A DNA stretch of 64,000 nt from Ascidiimonas meishanensis (GTDB taxonomy: Bacteria; Bacteroidota; Bacteroidia; Flavobacteriales; Flavobacteriaceae): assembly GCF_037782385.1 (NCBI RefSeq), contig NZ_JBBEXD010000001.1, positions 868,001-932,000 on the forward strand. The letters run 5' to 3'. This document shows, piece by piece, positions 54,716 through 62,740 of this stretch. Within the stretch, counting starts at the first letter, position 1. Each line of letters starts with the position of its first letter. Made by a program: the position numbers and the translations under genes. The notes below the pieces were generated by a model that had not been told where the DNA came from, did not search any database, and saw only the letters and a program-made list of their open reading frames with translations.

Positions 54716-54747
54716 TAAAAGCCCCAAATTATGGGGTTTTTCTTTTT
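54716..54747 (+). terminator. Intrinsic terminator of msrA
   Basis: CCCCA (54721-54725) pairs with TGGGG (54731-54735) around a 5-base loop, extended by A4G and T5, followed by CTTTTTT. Its position sets the start of the next gene after 54747. Confidence 0.87.
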
Positions 54748-54763
54748 TAGTATCTTTATAGCT

Positions 54764-55495
54764 ATGAAAAAGTTTACTTTGTTTCTTTTGGTTTTATTCA
54801 TCTCCGGATGTTCAAAACATGCAAAACAGGATCATCAAATAATAACCGTTAAAAAAGCTACAGAAGCGCCTATCTTAAACGGAGTTGAAGACGATCAATG
54901 TTGGGAAAACTCAGTTTGGCTTCCTTTAGACCAAAAATGGCTGGGAACTGATTATACCGAAAAAGACTTCTCTGGAAGGTATAAACTTTCATGGAGAGAA
55001 AGCTCTTTGTACTTACTGGTTGAGATTGTAGATGATAGTTTATTTGATCAAAACAAAGACCCCTTGAAACTTTGGTGGGATGATGATTGTGTGGAAGTTT
55101 TTATTGACGAAGATAATTCTGGAGGAGGGCATCAATACACGCACAACGCATTTGCTTATCATGTTGCTTTAGACGGCAATGTTGTAGATATTGCACCTGA
55201 TAAGGAACCCAGACTTTACAATGATCATGTTGTTTCTAAAAGAACGCTAAAGGGTGATAAGAGTATTTGGGAACTTTCAATAAAACTGTATGACGATTCT
55301 TTTATGGATGGTAAAGAAAATATACCTGTATCACTTGAAAAAGGAAAGAAGATAGGATTTGCCTTGGCTTATTGTGACAATGACGCTAGTAAGGAACGTG
55401 AGAATTTCATAGGTTCTGTTTTTGTTCCTGGTGAAGATAAAAATCAAGGATGGATTAATGCTGATATTTTTGGAACATTGCAGTTGGAGGAATAG
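54764..55495 (+). CDS. CBM9-like sugar-binding lipoprotein
   Basis: A 243-residue lipoprotein (MKKFTLFLLVLFISGC). I chose the ATG at 54764; an in-frame start at 54731 would lie inside the msrA terminator. The mature part is a single carbohydrate-binding module-9-like domain, recognisable from ILNGVEDDQCWENSVWLPLDQ, DDDCVEVFIDEDNSGG and the FALAYCDND segment. No catalytic domain is present. It could bind sugars or glycoproteins at the cell surface. It ends 2 bases from the convergent coiled-coil protein gene. Confidence 0.88.
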   Translation: MKKFTLFLLVLFISGCSKHAKQDHQIITVKKATEAPILNGVEDDQCWENSVWLPLDQKWLGTDYTEKDFSGRYKLSWRESSLYLLVEIVDDSLFDQNKDPLKLWWDDDCVEVFIDEDNSGGGHQYTHNAFAYHVALDGNVVDIAPDKEPRLYNDHVVSKRTLKGDKSIWELSIKLYDDSFMDGKENIPVSLEKGKKIGFALAYCDNDASKERENFIGSVFVPGEDKNQGWINADIFGTLQLEE

Positions 55496-55497
55496 AT

Positions 55498-56967
55498 TTA
55501 TTTAAAAAGTATTTTACTGTACCTAGCATTTAAAGTGATAGATTTTGGGGTATTTGCATTTTTATAATATCCTTTAACGATTTGATTTGAGTATTTGTCT
55601 TTCATAGACATTGTGAGATACTCAGGATAGCTTATCTGACTGTCGGCCGAATTAACCGAAAGTGTAAATGCTTCCTTAGGTAATATAAAAACTGCATCTG
55701 TATTTTCAAGGCCAATATCCAAATTTGAAAAAGTTTGAGCAATCGCATCAATACTAAGTTTTCCAAAAGACCCATTAATATAGCCTTCTCCTTCTAAAAC
55801 ACCAATATTCACATCAGAAGAGTTGGACGTAAGTTTAAGACTTTTTACACGATCAATAGCTACATCACGGATATAGTTAACTTTAAGCTCTCCATACTTC
55901 CAATTCTCAACCAATACAGGTGAATAAGAGGCCTCTATTAAGGTTTCACGACCATCCACAATACGGGCAAACAACCTTGTATGAGACAAGGTTGCTTTAA
56001 TATTTTTTGTATTCTCTGCGAGCTTTACTTCTCCGTGCCGAACATTTAATTTCAATTTTGTTCGCTTGGGCATTTTTATTTTAATCGTTTTTTTGACTTT
56101 TAGATTTTTTTCATTTCCATCAGACGAATAAAAATAAAAATTGCTGTTTGATTTCCCATTTTCTCTAGCTTCTTCTAGTATCTCAACCCTAAACTTTCTA
56201 GCTTCCTCACGAGCTTTTCTACTTTCTTCGCGAGCAACTTTTCTAATTTCATCCCGCTCTTTTCGTTGCGCTTCACGAACTTCAACCATCTCTTTTCGCA
56301 TTTGGGTGCGTTCTTTAGATTGCTCCTCTCGCAGTTTCATTACCTCTTCTTTGTACTTTTTCACTTCCACTTTCCAAGCTTCCATTTCCTTCTTAAAATC
56401 TTTATCAAAATTCTTATTAAAAGCTTTCTTCCACTTCTCTAGGTACTTATCTCCATCTTTTTTATAAGCTTCATAATCAAAAGAAAAAGAGTTAAATCCG
56501 TTCATAGGTAATGGAGGCATTGGTGGAATTTCTGGAAGACGCATTACCAAAGGTGCTATTTCAGGAATTTCTGCAATCTCTGGGAGTTCAAATACAAAAT
56601 CAAAATCATCCTCACTAATAATAGTATTCCCATTAGAAATAAACGTAAAACTACGGTTTGTATCACAACTTACAGCTACTTCCTTACTATTTCCGGTTGC
56701 TTTAAAATTCCAATTTTTAAAATAGGCCTCTGCTGCTTCCTTTGTAGCATCTTCAATTTCAATTACACCATGTACTTCAATTACGTCTTTGTCCCAGGTC
56801 TCAAATTCAATATTGGTATGGCTGGTATTAATATTTAATTCAACCTCATCACCTACTTTAAAAGTCTCCTTGTATTTTTTACTTTGCTTTTGCGCATTTG
56901 CAACAAAGCAAAGGCAAAAAACAGCGTAAAATAGAGAATTATACCTGTTTATCTTTAAATTTATCAT
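55498..56967 (-). CDS. Exported DUF4097-like protein with long charged helix
   Basis: A 489-residue protein with a signal peptide (ending near FVANAQ). Residues about 30-120 carry a beta-rich domain (VELNINTSHTNIEFETWDKD) like DUF4097 adhesins. A proline-rich spacer (PEIAEIPEIAPLV...PPMPPLPM) follows, then about 110 residues of E/K/R helix (for example REEQSKERTQMRKEMVEVRE), likely a rigid single helix or coiled coil. The C-terminal part (about 310-489) is again beta-helix-like. It is the third gene of the second ECF operon, overlapping the anti-sigma gene by 29 bases. Function is not known. Confidence 0.82.
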   Translation of the reverse strand: MINLKINRYNSLFYAVFCLCFVANAQKQSKKYKETFKVGDEVELNINTSHTNIEFETWDKDVIEVHGVIEIEDATKEAAEAYFKNWNFKATGNSKEVAVSCDTNRSFTFISNGNTIISEDDFDFVFELPEIAEIPEIAPLVMRLPEIPPMPPLPMNGFNSFSFDYEAYKKDGDKYLEKWKKAFNKNFDKDFKKEMEAWKVEVKKYKEEVMKLREEQSKERTQMRKEMVEVREAQRKERDEIRKVAREESRKAREEARKFRVEILEEARENGKSNSNFYFYSSDGNEKNLKVKKTIKIKMPKRTKLKLNVRHGEVKLAENTKNIKATLSHTRLFARIVDGRETLIEASYSPVLVENWKYGELKVNYIRDVAIDRVKSLKLTSNSSDVNIGVLEGEGYINGSFGKLSIDAIAQTFSNLDIGLENTDAVFILPKEAFTLSVNSADSQISYPEYLTMSMKDKYSNQIVKGYYKNANTPKSITLNARYSKILFK

Positions 56968-57532
56968 CTTTAGTTTCTTTAAGTTCTTTAAGTTTTTCTT
57001 TTAACTGATAAAGCAATTGTAATCTTAATTGTAAATTATCTATGAGGGCTGTAATGGTCTGTTCATTGGGGCCCATATTAACTAATTCTTCAGAGAGGTT
57101 TTGATATTCATCATTGAGTTCAGATAATTTGGCCATATATCCATCAAAAAGTTTTTTATTGGTGGCTGTTACTTCAATTTCTGAAAGTTCTATATGAATG
57201 TTCGTTACATAATAATCTTCTACTTTCTTCAAACCAGGAGAAATATCGCCTAATGAGATCGTTGTTGGATTTTTGGCTTCCTTATCTATTGTATTAACAA
57301 TATCTGGGGTATCATTTATAACCTCTGATTTTAAGGATTTCAATAAAAAATATCCAGTAGTTATTAAAATCAATAGCGAAGCAGCAACCTTAAGATAAAA
57401 AAAGGTGTTCGTGCGTGTTCTGGGAAAGTTCTGATCTAATTTTTGTTCAAAACGCTTTTCATGCCCTTGTCTTAACTCAGGTAGTTCTATTTTGTTAGAC
57501 TCCTTAAATAATTCCCTAAGATCTCGTTCCAT
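56939..57532 (-). CDS. Single-helix membrane protein, probable anti-sigma factor
   Basis: A 197-residue protein. The N-terminal 40 residues (LRELFKESNKIELPELRQGHEKRFEQKL) are soluble and cytoplasmic, a membrane helix follows at about 46-66, and the remainder is an extracytoplasmic helical segment with a coiled-coil end (LQLLYQLKEKLKELKET). The layout matches Bacteroidota anti-sigma factors and it overlaps the sigma gene by 17 bases and the effector by 29. The role rests on layout and gene order. Confidence 0.75.
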   Translation of the reverse strand: MERDLRELFKESNKIELPELRQGHEKRFEQKLDQNFPRTRTNTFFYLKVAASLLILITTGYFLLKSLKSEVINDTPDIVNTIDKEAKNPTTISLGDISPGLKKVEDYYVTNIHIELSEIEVTATNKKLFDGYMAKLSELNDEYQNLSEELVNMGPNEQTITALIDNLQLRLQLLYQLKEKLKELKETKDDKFKDKQV

Positions 57533-58061
57533 GATACCTGGTATTTAATAGTTCTCTTAACTTTTGTTTTCCTCTTAAAAGCTGTGTTCTTGAGGTCACT
57601 TCCGAAATTTTTAAAATATCTGATATCTCGGCATGATCATACCCCTCAATAAGGTAAAGTGTAATTACGTATCTGTATTTATCAGATAAAGTTAAAATGG
57701 CCTTTTTCACTTCATCAATCGTTATTTCTGAAGAAATTTTCCAATCTTCATTTTTGTCGGTTACCTGTAAGAAATTTTCTTCTAAAGAAAAAGTATCTAT
57801 TTGCTTTCCCTTTAAATGATCTATACATTTATTGATAACGATACGTTTCAACCAAGCACCAAAGGTTACTTCTGCTTTGTACTGATGGATCCTTTGAAAA
57901 GCTTTGATAAATGCCTCTTGCATGACATCTTCTGCGTCTTCCTGATTTTTTAAAAAACGCATTGCGACAAAATACATGCCCTCACTATATTTTTTATAGA
58001 GGTTCAATTGTGCCTTTCGGTCATTTATTTTACACTTTTCAATCAGTTCTGTCTGAAGCAT
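57516..58061 (-). CDS. ECF-type RNA polymerase sigma factor, second copy
   Basis: A 181-residue factor with region 2 (AEDVMQEAFIKAFQRIHQYKAEVTFGAWLKRIVIN) and region 4 (YDHAEISDILKISEVTSRTQLLRGKQKL); parts only are cited. It is 1st of an operon with an anti-sigma-like gene and the exported coiled-coil protein. Unlike the first ECF gene, no TGTAACC-N16-CGTC promoter is seen upstream, so control is different. It is separated from galM by 600 bases. Confidence 0.92.
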   Translation of the reverse strand: MLQTELIEKCKINDRKAQLNLYKKYSEGMYFVAMRFLKNQEDAEDVMQEAFIKAFQRIHQYKAEVTFGAWLKRIVINKCIDHLKGKQIDTFSLEENFLQVTDKNEDWKISSEITIDEVKKAILTLSDKYRYVITLYLIEGYDHAEISDILKISEVTSRTQLLRGKQKLRELLNTRYHGTRS

Positions 58062-58361
58062 CGCTGCTGGTTTCCGGTTGAGTTACAATTGCTATTCATC
58101 TTAAAGACTAGATAAAAAAGAAGACGTTGCAATAAATACAGAATTTAATTCTTTTTTAACAATTTCATAGAAAACTACACTGTGTAATAAAAACATTAAC
58201 ACATATTTAAAATAAGGTTTATATGCATGTCTTAAATTTCTAAAAATGAAACTAAATTAAATTACCTTTTAGAAAAGAGTATGAACGCCTTTTAGAAACA
58301 AGTGTAAATAGACATTGCATTATTAGTCGCAGTCTCAAAAGAGATCATTCTGTTTTTGTGT

Positions 58362-58553
58362 ATGACAAAATGGGATGACCAAAAAGCAACTTCAGGAAAT
58401 AGGTGCTGATTTGCAAATACCAATCCGTTGGGTCGTTATGAAAATTCAGATGAAATTGCTTCTGGAATAGTGTATATGGATTCTGATAATGTATTTTACA
58501 TGAATAGTATTGCATTCATAATTGATTGGAAGAATGAGTCAGGTATAATTTAG
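58362..58553 (+). pseudogene. Short-chain dehydrogenase C-terminal relic
   Basis: The frame from ATG 58362 to TAG 58551 has an internal stop (TGA after NRC). After it, the translation FANTNPLGRYENSDEIASG is followed by IVYMDSDNVFYMNSIAFIID, which aligns with the end of classical short-chain dehydrogenases (NPLGRYG-PEEIA-AVLFLASD-SSYITG-LLVDGG). The Gly-Gly of the end is degraded to WKNE. The N-terminal two-thirds of the gene is missing. A terminator-like hairpin follows. Relic status is clear; the family call is moderate. Confidence 0.6.
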
Positions 58554-58572
58554 TATTTTACTTTTAATAATT

Positions 58573-58604
58573 ATAAAAAGACATCTCAAACGAAGTCTTT
58601 TTAT
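58573..58604 (+). terminator. Terminator-like hairpin after the relic
   Basis: ATAAAAAGAC (58573-58582) and GTCTTTTTAT (58595-58604) pair perfectly around a 12-base loop. It was probably the terminator of the lost dehydrogenase gene. Confidence 0.6.
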
Positions 58605-58660
58605 GTATCTATTTTTTGGAATAGAGTACTATATTTGTTTAAATTTAGTAATTTAGTGTA

Positions 58661-59593
58661 ATGCCAAATAACCAAATCATACCCTATCAAATTACAACGG
58701 ATTCTATTAAACTTACCGCACTAAACTATGGGGCGATTATTAAAAAACTAGAAGTTAAAAATAATCAAGGAGAGTTTCTTAATATTGTAATTAATTTTAA
58801 AAACAACCCAGACTATTATAACAACCCAAAGTATCTTGGTGCTTGTGTTGGTCGTTACGCAGGAAGAATTGCAAATGGCATTTTTAACCTTAATTCCAAA
58901 GAAATACATTTAGACAACCAAAACGGTGTGCATCTTCATGGTGGCAAAAATGGCTGGAGCATGCAATATTGGGAACTAGAAGAACTTAATGATAGTAATC
59001 CAGAACCCTTTGTTCGTTTCCGTTATATTTGTAAGCATTCTGATACTGGTTATCCAGGAAATGTTGAAGCATTTGTTACTTACAAAATTACTAAGAATAA
59101 TAGTTTGGTTATTTTGCATGAGGCAGAAACAGATAGAGATACCATTCTCAATTTGACAAATCATTCTTATTTTAATCTTAGCGGAAATGGTAAAAGCATT
59201 GATACACATTTGTTAAAAGTAAACGCTGATTCTTATTTAGAAACTAATAAAAAATTAGTTCCTACAGGAAATATACTTTCGGTATCTAATACAGAAAAAG
59301 ATTTCAGACAGAAACGTCCTATAATGCTCACCAGAGTAGATGATACATTTATTTTTAAAAATAATTCTTCCAACCAGATAGAAATAGAAGCTCCGGATAC
59401 TGGTATCAAAATGCTTGTTACTACCAACCAACCAGCAGCGGTGATTTTTACCCCAGATTCATTTCCCGCTATTTGTTTTGAAACTCAGAATTATCCAGAT
59501 GCGCCCAATCACTCTAATTTTCCATCATCCATATTAAAAGCGGGGGAAAACTATATAAACAAAAGTGTTTTTCAATTTTTAACTAAAAGCTAA
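58661..59593 (+). CDS. galM: Aldose 1-epimerase
   Basis: A 310-residue beta-sandwich enzyme that interconverts the alpha and beta anomers of galactose or glucose. Visible are GRYAGRIANGIF, QNGVHLHGGKNGW (catalytic His in HLHGG), LTNHSYFNLSGNG with the second catalytic His, DDTFIF and the Glu in ICFETQNYPDAPNH. A normal length for GalM. No other galactose genes are adjacent, so its substrate may be from mixed sugars. -7 box upstream at 58630. Confidence 0.94.
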   Translation: MPNNQIIPYQITTDSIKLTALNYGAIIKKLEVKNNQGEFLNIVINFKNNPDYYNNPKYLGACVGRYAGRIANGIFNLNSKEIHLDNQNGVHLHGGKNGWSMQYWELEELNDSNPEPFVRFRYICKHSDTGYPGNVEAFVTYKITKNNSLVILHEAETDRDTILNLTNHSYFNLSGNGKSIDTHLLKVNADSYLETNKKLVPTGNILSVSNTEKDFRQKRPIMLTRVDDTFIFKNNSSNQIEIEAPDTGIKMLVTTNQPAAVIFTPDSFPAICFETQNYPDAPNHSNFPSSILKAGENYINKSVFQFLTKS

Positions 59594-59701
59594 AACCTGA
59601 AGAGGCACCTTAAATGAAGTTTCAAATTTCAATATCTTTGTAAGAGGGTAACCCAATCAAACTCAAAGAGTTTTTCAACTCTTTCCAAATAAATATAATC
59701 A

Positions 59702-60259
59702 ATGAAAAAGCTAGGTATTATTTTTCTAATCGTTCTAGGCATTGTAGTAACTGCATATTTTTTTGTAGGTCCTATAATGAGAAAAATAACAAAAAAACAT
59801 AGTCCAGAAACCACTATTTATTATCAGGAAAATGGGCATGACCTTTCCCTGTACTATAACCAGCCTTCAATGAAAGGTAGAAAAATTTTTGGGAATTTAA
59901 TTCCTTATGGTAAGGTTTGGAGAACTGGAGCAAATGAAGCTACCGCTTTTAACACCTCCAAAGATATTAATGTTGCGGGAAAGCCTCTACCCTCCGGTAC
60001 ATACACGCTGTGGACTATTCCAGAAAAAGAAAACTGGACTGTTATTTTTAATAGCAAAAGCTATGATTGGGGTGTTGCCTTAAAAGGCACTAAAATTGAA
60101 CCAAGCCGAGAACCAGAATTTGATGTACTCGCTATTACTGTTCCTGTTATAGAACAAGCCAAAGCAACAGAGAGATTTACTTTTGCTTTTGAAAACACAG
60201 ATGAGCTAATGCTTACTATGATATGGGAAAACACAAAACTTGAAATTCCTATTAAATAA
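59702..60259 (+). CDS. DUF2911 domain-containing membrane-anchored protein
   Basis: A 185-residue protein. Residues 3-22 are a hydrophobic anchor, not clearly cleaved. The rest is a DUF2911 domain, recognisable from GRKIFGNLIPYGKVWRTGANEATAF and PSGTYTLWTIPEKENWTVIFN. The family has unknown function and is common in Bacteroidota. A -7-like TATCTTTG at 59633-59640 lies 62 bases upstream. It is followed by meaB after 5 bases, so likely an operon. Confidence 0.92.
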   Translation: MKKLGIIFLIVLGIVVTAYFFVGPIMRKITKKHSPETTIYYQENGHDLSLYYNQPSMKGRKIFGNLIPYGKVWRTGANEATAFNTSKDINVAGKPLPSGTYTLWTIPEKENWTVIFNSKSYDWGVALKGTKIEPSREPEFDVLAITVPVIEQAKATERFTFAFENTDELMLTMIWENTKLEIPIK

Positions 60260-60264
60260 TTTCA

Positions 60265-61347
60265 TTGAAAACACCAGAAAAAAAATCATCATTAAAGGAG
60301 AAACCTGGAGTGGTTGCGCAACAAAACATCAATAGACAAACTATTCTTAGTCTTCAAAAAAAAAGACGCAACCAACCTAGTATTGATGAGTTGGTACTTG
60401 GTATAATTCAACAAGACAAAGTTGCTCTCAGCCGTGCGATTACATTAGTTGAAAGTACAAATCCTTCACATTTGGAAAAAGCATCCCAAATTATCAAAAG
60501 ATGTCTTGTTTTTTCCAATGATGCCATTAGAATAGGCATCACAGGTGTACCTGGTGTTGGTAAAAGCACTTTTATTGAAGCCTTAGGAAAACATCTCACT
60601 AGAATTGGCAAAAAAGTAGCGGTCTTAGCTGTAGACCCTACCAGTTCTATCTCAAAAGGAAGTATTCTTGGTGATAAAACCAGAATGGAAGCCTTAGTTA
60701 AAGACGATAATGCATTTATTAGACCTTCCCCCGCAGGTGATTCTCTTGGTGGTGTGGCGAGAAAAACAAAAGAAGCGATTGTTTTATGTGAAGCTGCTGG
60801 TTATGAAATTATTCTTGTAGAAACTGTTGGAGTTGGTCAAAGTGAAACTGCCGTCCATAGTATGACCGACTTTTTTTTACTACTTAAACTAGCAGGAGCA
60901 GGAGACGAATTACAAGGGATTAAAAGAGGTATCATGGAAATGGCGGATGCCATTGTAATCAATAAAGCAGACGGAGAAAACCTTAAAACAGCCAGACATG
61001 CAAAAGCAGCTTTTTCTAGTGCATTACATTTATTTCCACCTAAAGAGAACGGATGGATTCCTAAGGTTGAACTCTGCTCTTCCATTGAGAAAACAGGAAT
61101 ACAAACGATATGGGAAATTATTGAGAATTTTATTAGTATAAATAGCGCGAATCAAAGCATCCAGAAGAATAGAATTAAACAAGATAAATTCTGGCTAATG
61201 CGCACGATAGATGAGCAATTAAAACTACAGTTTTACAATAAACCAGCGGTTAAAAAAGAGCTGGACCTACAATTAAAAGCGATTGAAAATAATGAGATTA
61301 ACCCATTTGAAGCAGCCACTATCATTCTAAAGCTTATACATTCTTAA
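60265..61347 (+). CDS. meaB: MeaB-type GTPase for methylmalonyl-CoA mutase
   Basis: A 360-residue G3E-family GTPase that protects and reloads B12-dependent methylmalonyl-CoA mutase. Walker A is GITGVPGVGKSTFIEAL (about residues 92-108), VLAVDPTSSISKGSILGDKTRM is the family signature, and SPAGDSLGGVARKT, ETVGVGQSE and INKADG follow. The start is TTG at 60265. The mutase genes are not in this window, but a cobalamin adenosyltransferase gene is at 46531, so the pathway is probably present. Confidence 0.94.
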   Translation: MKTPEKKSSLKEKPGVVAQQNINRQTILSLQKKRRNQPSIDELVLGIIQQDKVALSRAITLVESTNPSHLEKASQIIKRCLVFSNDAIRIGITGVPGVGKSTFIEALGKHLTRIGKKVAVLAVDPTSSISKGSILGDKTRMEALVKDDNAFIRPSPAGDSLGGVARKTKEAIVLCEAAGYEIILVETVGVGQSETAVHSMTDFFLLLKLAGAGDELQGIKRGIMEMADAIVINKADGENLKTARHAKAAFSSALHLFPPKENGWIPKVELCSSIEKTGIQTIWEIIENFISINSANQSIQKNRIKQDKFWLMRTIDEQLKLQFYNKPAVKKELDLQLKAIENNEINPFEAATIILKLIHS

Positions 61348-61405
61348 AATTGCTTACACTATTTATAATAAAACAATACCTTTGCAGCACCATTTTTGAC
61401 ATCTG

Positions 61406-62119
61406 ATGAATTACGAGTTTACGATTGTTATTCCTGTTTATAATGAAGAAGAAAATCTACAAAGAGTGGAAAAGGAGCTGTTGGGTTATCTCAGAATTGC
61501 AACAAAAAAGACCAGAGTTTTATTTGTAAACGATGGTTCAAAGGATGGCAGCCAGCAACTAATTGAAGAGATTTGTGATAAGAATCAAGATTTTGGGTAT
61601 CTTCAATTTAAAGAAAACAAAGGTCTAAGCGCTGCTATTAAAGCAGGTTTTGATTATGTTGAAACACCTTTAGTTGGTTATATTGATTCTGATTTGCAAA
61701 CAGACCCCGAAGACTTTAACTTGCTTTTAGAACATATTGAAGATTATGATCTTGTTACTGGTGTAAGAACAGAAAGAAAAGACAAATTTGTTAAAAATAT
61801 GTCCTCCAAAATTGCCAACGTAATACGCCGAACTTTTACCAATGACGGAATGGACGATACTGGGTGCCCATTAAAAGTTATCAAAACTTCCTTTGCAAAA
61901 AGAATTCCTATGTTTAAAGGACTACATCGGTTTTTACCTGCAATGATTCTATTGCAAAATGGGCGCATTATTCAAATACCTGTAAGGCATTACCCTAGGG
62001 TTGCTGGAGAAGCTAAATTTGGACTATGGAATCGCCTGTTAGGACCTTTGGCAGATTGTTTTGCTTATTTGTGGATGAAAAAGAAGTATATTAATTATGA
62101 TATAGCTAAAAAGAAATAA
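61406..62119 (+). CDS. Family 2 glycosyltransferase (polyprenyl-phosphate sugar transferase type)
   Basis: A 237-residue enzyme with GT-A fold, starting FTIVIPVYNEEENLQRV, with VNDGSKDGSQQLI and the DxD motif in YIDSDLQTDPED. The C-terminal LPAMILLQNGRIIQIPVRHYPRVAGEAKFG is typical for dolichol/undecaprenyl-phosphate mannose-type or ArnC enzymes. It should load a sugar on undecaprenyl phosphate. The stop is directly followed by the ATG of the LAB_N gene, with the GT-C gene next, a three-gene operon. A -7 box TACCTTTG is at 61377-61384. Confidence 0.93.
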   Translation: MNYEFTIVIPVYNEEENLQRVEKELLGYLRIATKKTRVLFVNDGSKDGSQQLIEEICDKNQDFGYLQFKENKGLSAAIKAGFDYVETPLVGYIDSDLQTDPEDFNLLLEHIEDYDLVTGVRTERKDKFVKNMSSKIANVIRRTFTNDGMDDTGCPLKVIKTSFAKRIPMFKGLHRFLPAMILLQNGRIIQIPVRHYPRVAGEAKFGLWNRLLGPLADCFAYLWMKKKYINYDIAKKK

Positions 62120-62740
62120 ATGGGAGAATGGCTCATTTATGCAATCGGATTTCTGGCTCAATTACTATTTTCAGGTCGTATGTTACTTCAATGGATCTTA
62201 TCTGAAAAAAACAAAAAAGTACTTACCCCTAGACTGTTTTGGCAACTTAGCTTATTTGCTTCTTTTTTATTATTTGTTTATGGTTGGTTAAGAGATGATT
62301 TTGCGATTATGCTAGGCCAGACACTTACTTATTTTATCTATATCAGGAATATTCAATTACAGGGTGAATGGGGTAAGCTTCCGAAGGCTTTTAGATTGTT
62401 TTTATGGATCTTTCCTTTTTTGGTAGTAGTTTATGGGTATAACAACAATGCCTATGACATAGATGACTTCTTTAGAAATGATCAGATTCCTTTGTGGTTA
62501 ATTTTACTTGGTAGTATCGCACAAATTATTTTTACATTTAGATTTGTATATCAATGGATTTACTCTGAAAAGAAAAAAACCTCCAGTCTTCCTTTTGGCT
62601 TTTGGCTCCTTAGCCTTCTAGGAGCTTCCCTAATACTTACTTACGCAATTATCCGTAAAGATCCTGTATTGTTTGCAGGACATGCTTTAGGACTTTTTAT
62701 TTACTCAAGAAACCTTTTTATTTTAAAGAAGCAACAATGA
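62120..62740 (+). CDS. LAB_N (lipid-A-disaccharide synthase N-terminal domain) membrane protein, duplicated
   Basis: A 206-residue membrane protein that contains two copies of the LAB_N domain, each of three helices. Copy 1 (about residues 5-77) has GFLAQLLFSGRMLLQWILSE and TLTYFIYIRNIQLQ; copy 2 (about 130-203) has LGSIAQIIFTFRFVYQWIYS and ALGLFIYSRNLFI. No LpxB catalytic part is present. The layout recalls small membrane flippases of the EmrE/ArnEF kind. It lies between GT2 and GT-C genes, so it may flip the lipid-linked sugar. It ends by sharing ATGA with the next gene. Confidence 0.88.
   Translation: MGEWLIYAIGFLAQLLFSGRMLLQWILSEKNKKVLTPRLFWQLSLFASFLLFVYGWLRDDFAIMLGQTLTYFIYIRNIQLQGEWGKLPKAFRLFLWIFPFLVVVYGYNNNAYDIDDFFRNDQIPLWLILLGSIAQIIFTFRFVYQWIYSEKKKTSSLPFGFWLLSLLGASLILTYAIIRKDPVLFAGHALGLFIYSRNLFILKKQQ

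Larger units (their letters stand above)
58062..58660. other. 600-base gap with a gene relic and a hairpin
   Basis: The first 290 bases are AT-rich without pattern. 58362-58553 holds a short-chain dehydrogenase relic and 58573-58604 a terminator-like hairpin. A -7-like box TATATTTG at 58630-58637 precedes galM by 23 bases. Confidence 0.6.

Noticed and set aside
58062..58140. ECF-type self-promoter for the second sigma gene
   Set aside because: CGTC is present on the minus strand at 58114-58117 region, but no TGTAACC lies 15-17 bases upstream of it; a TGTAACT nearer the gene has no -10 partner.
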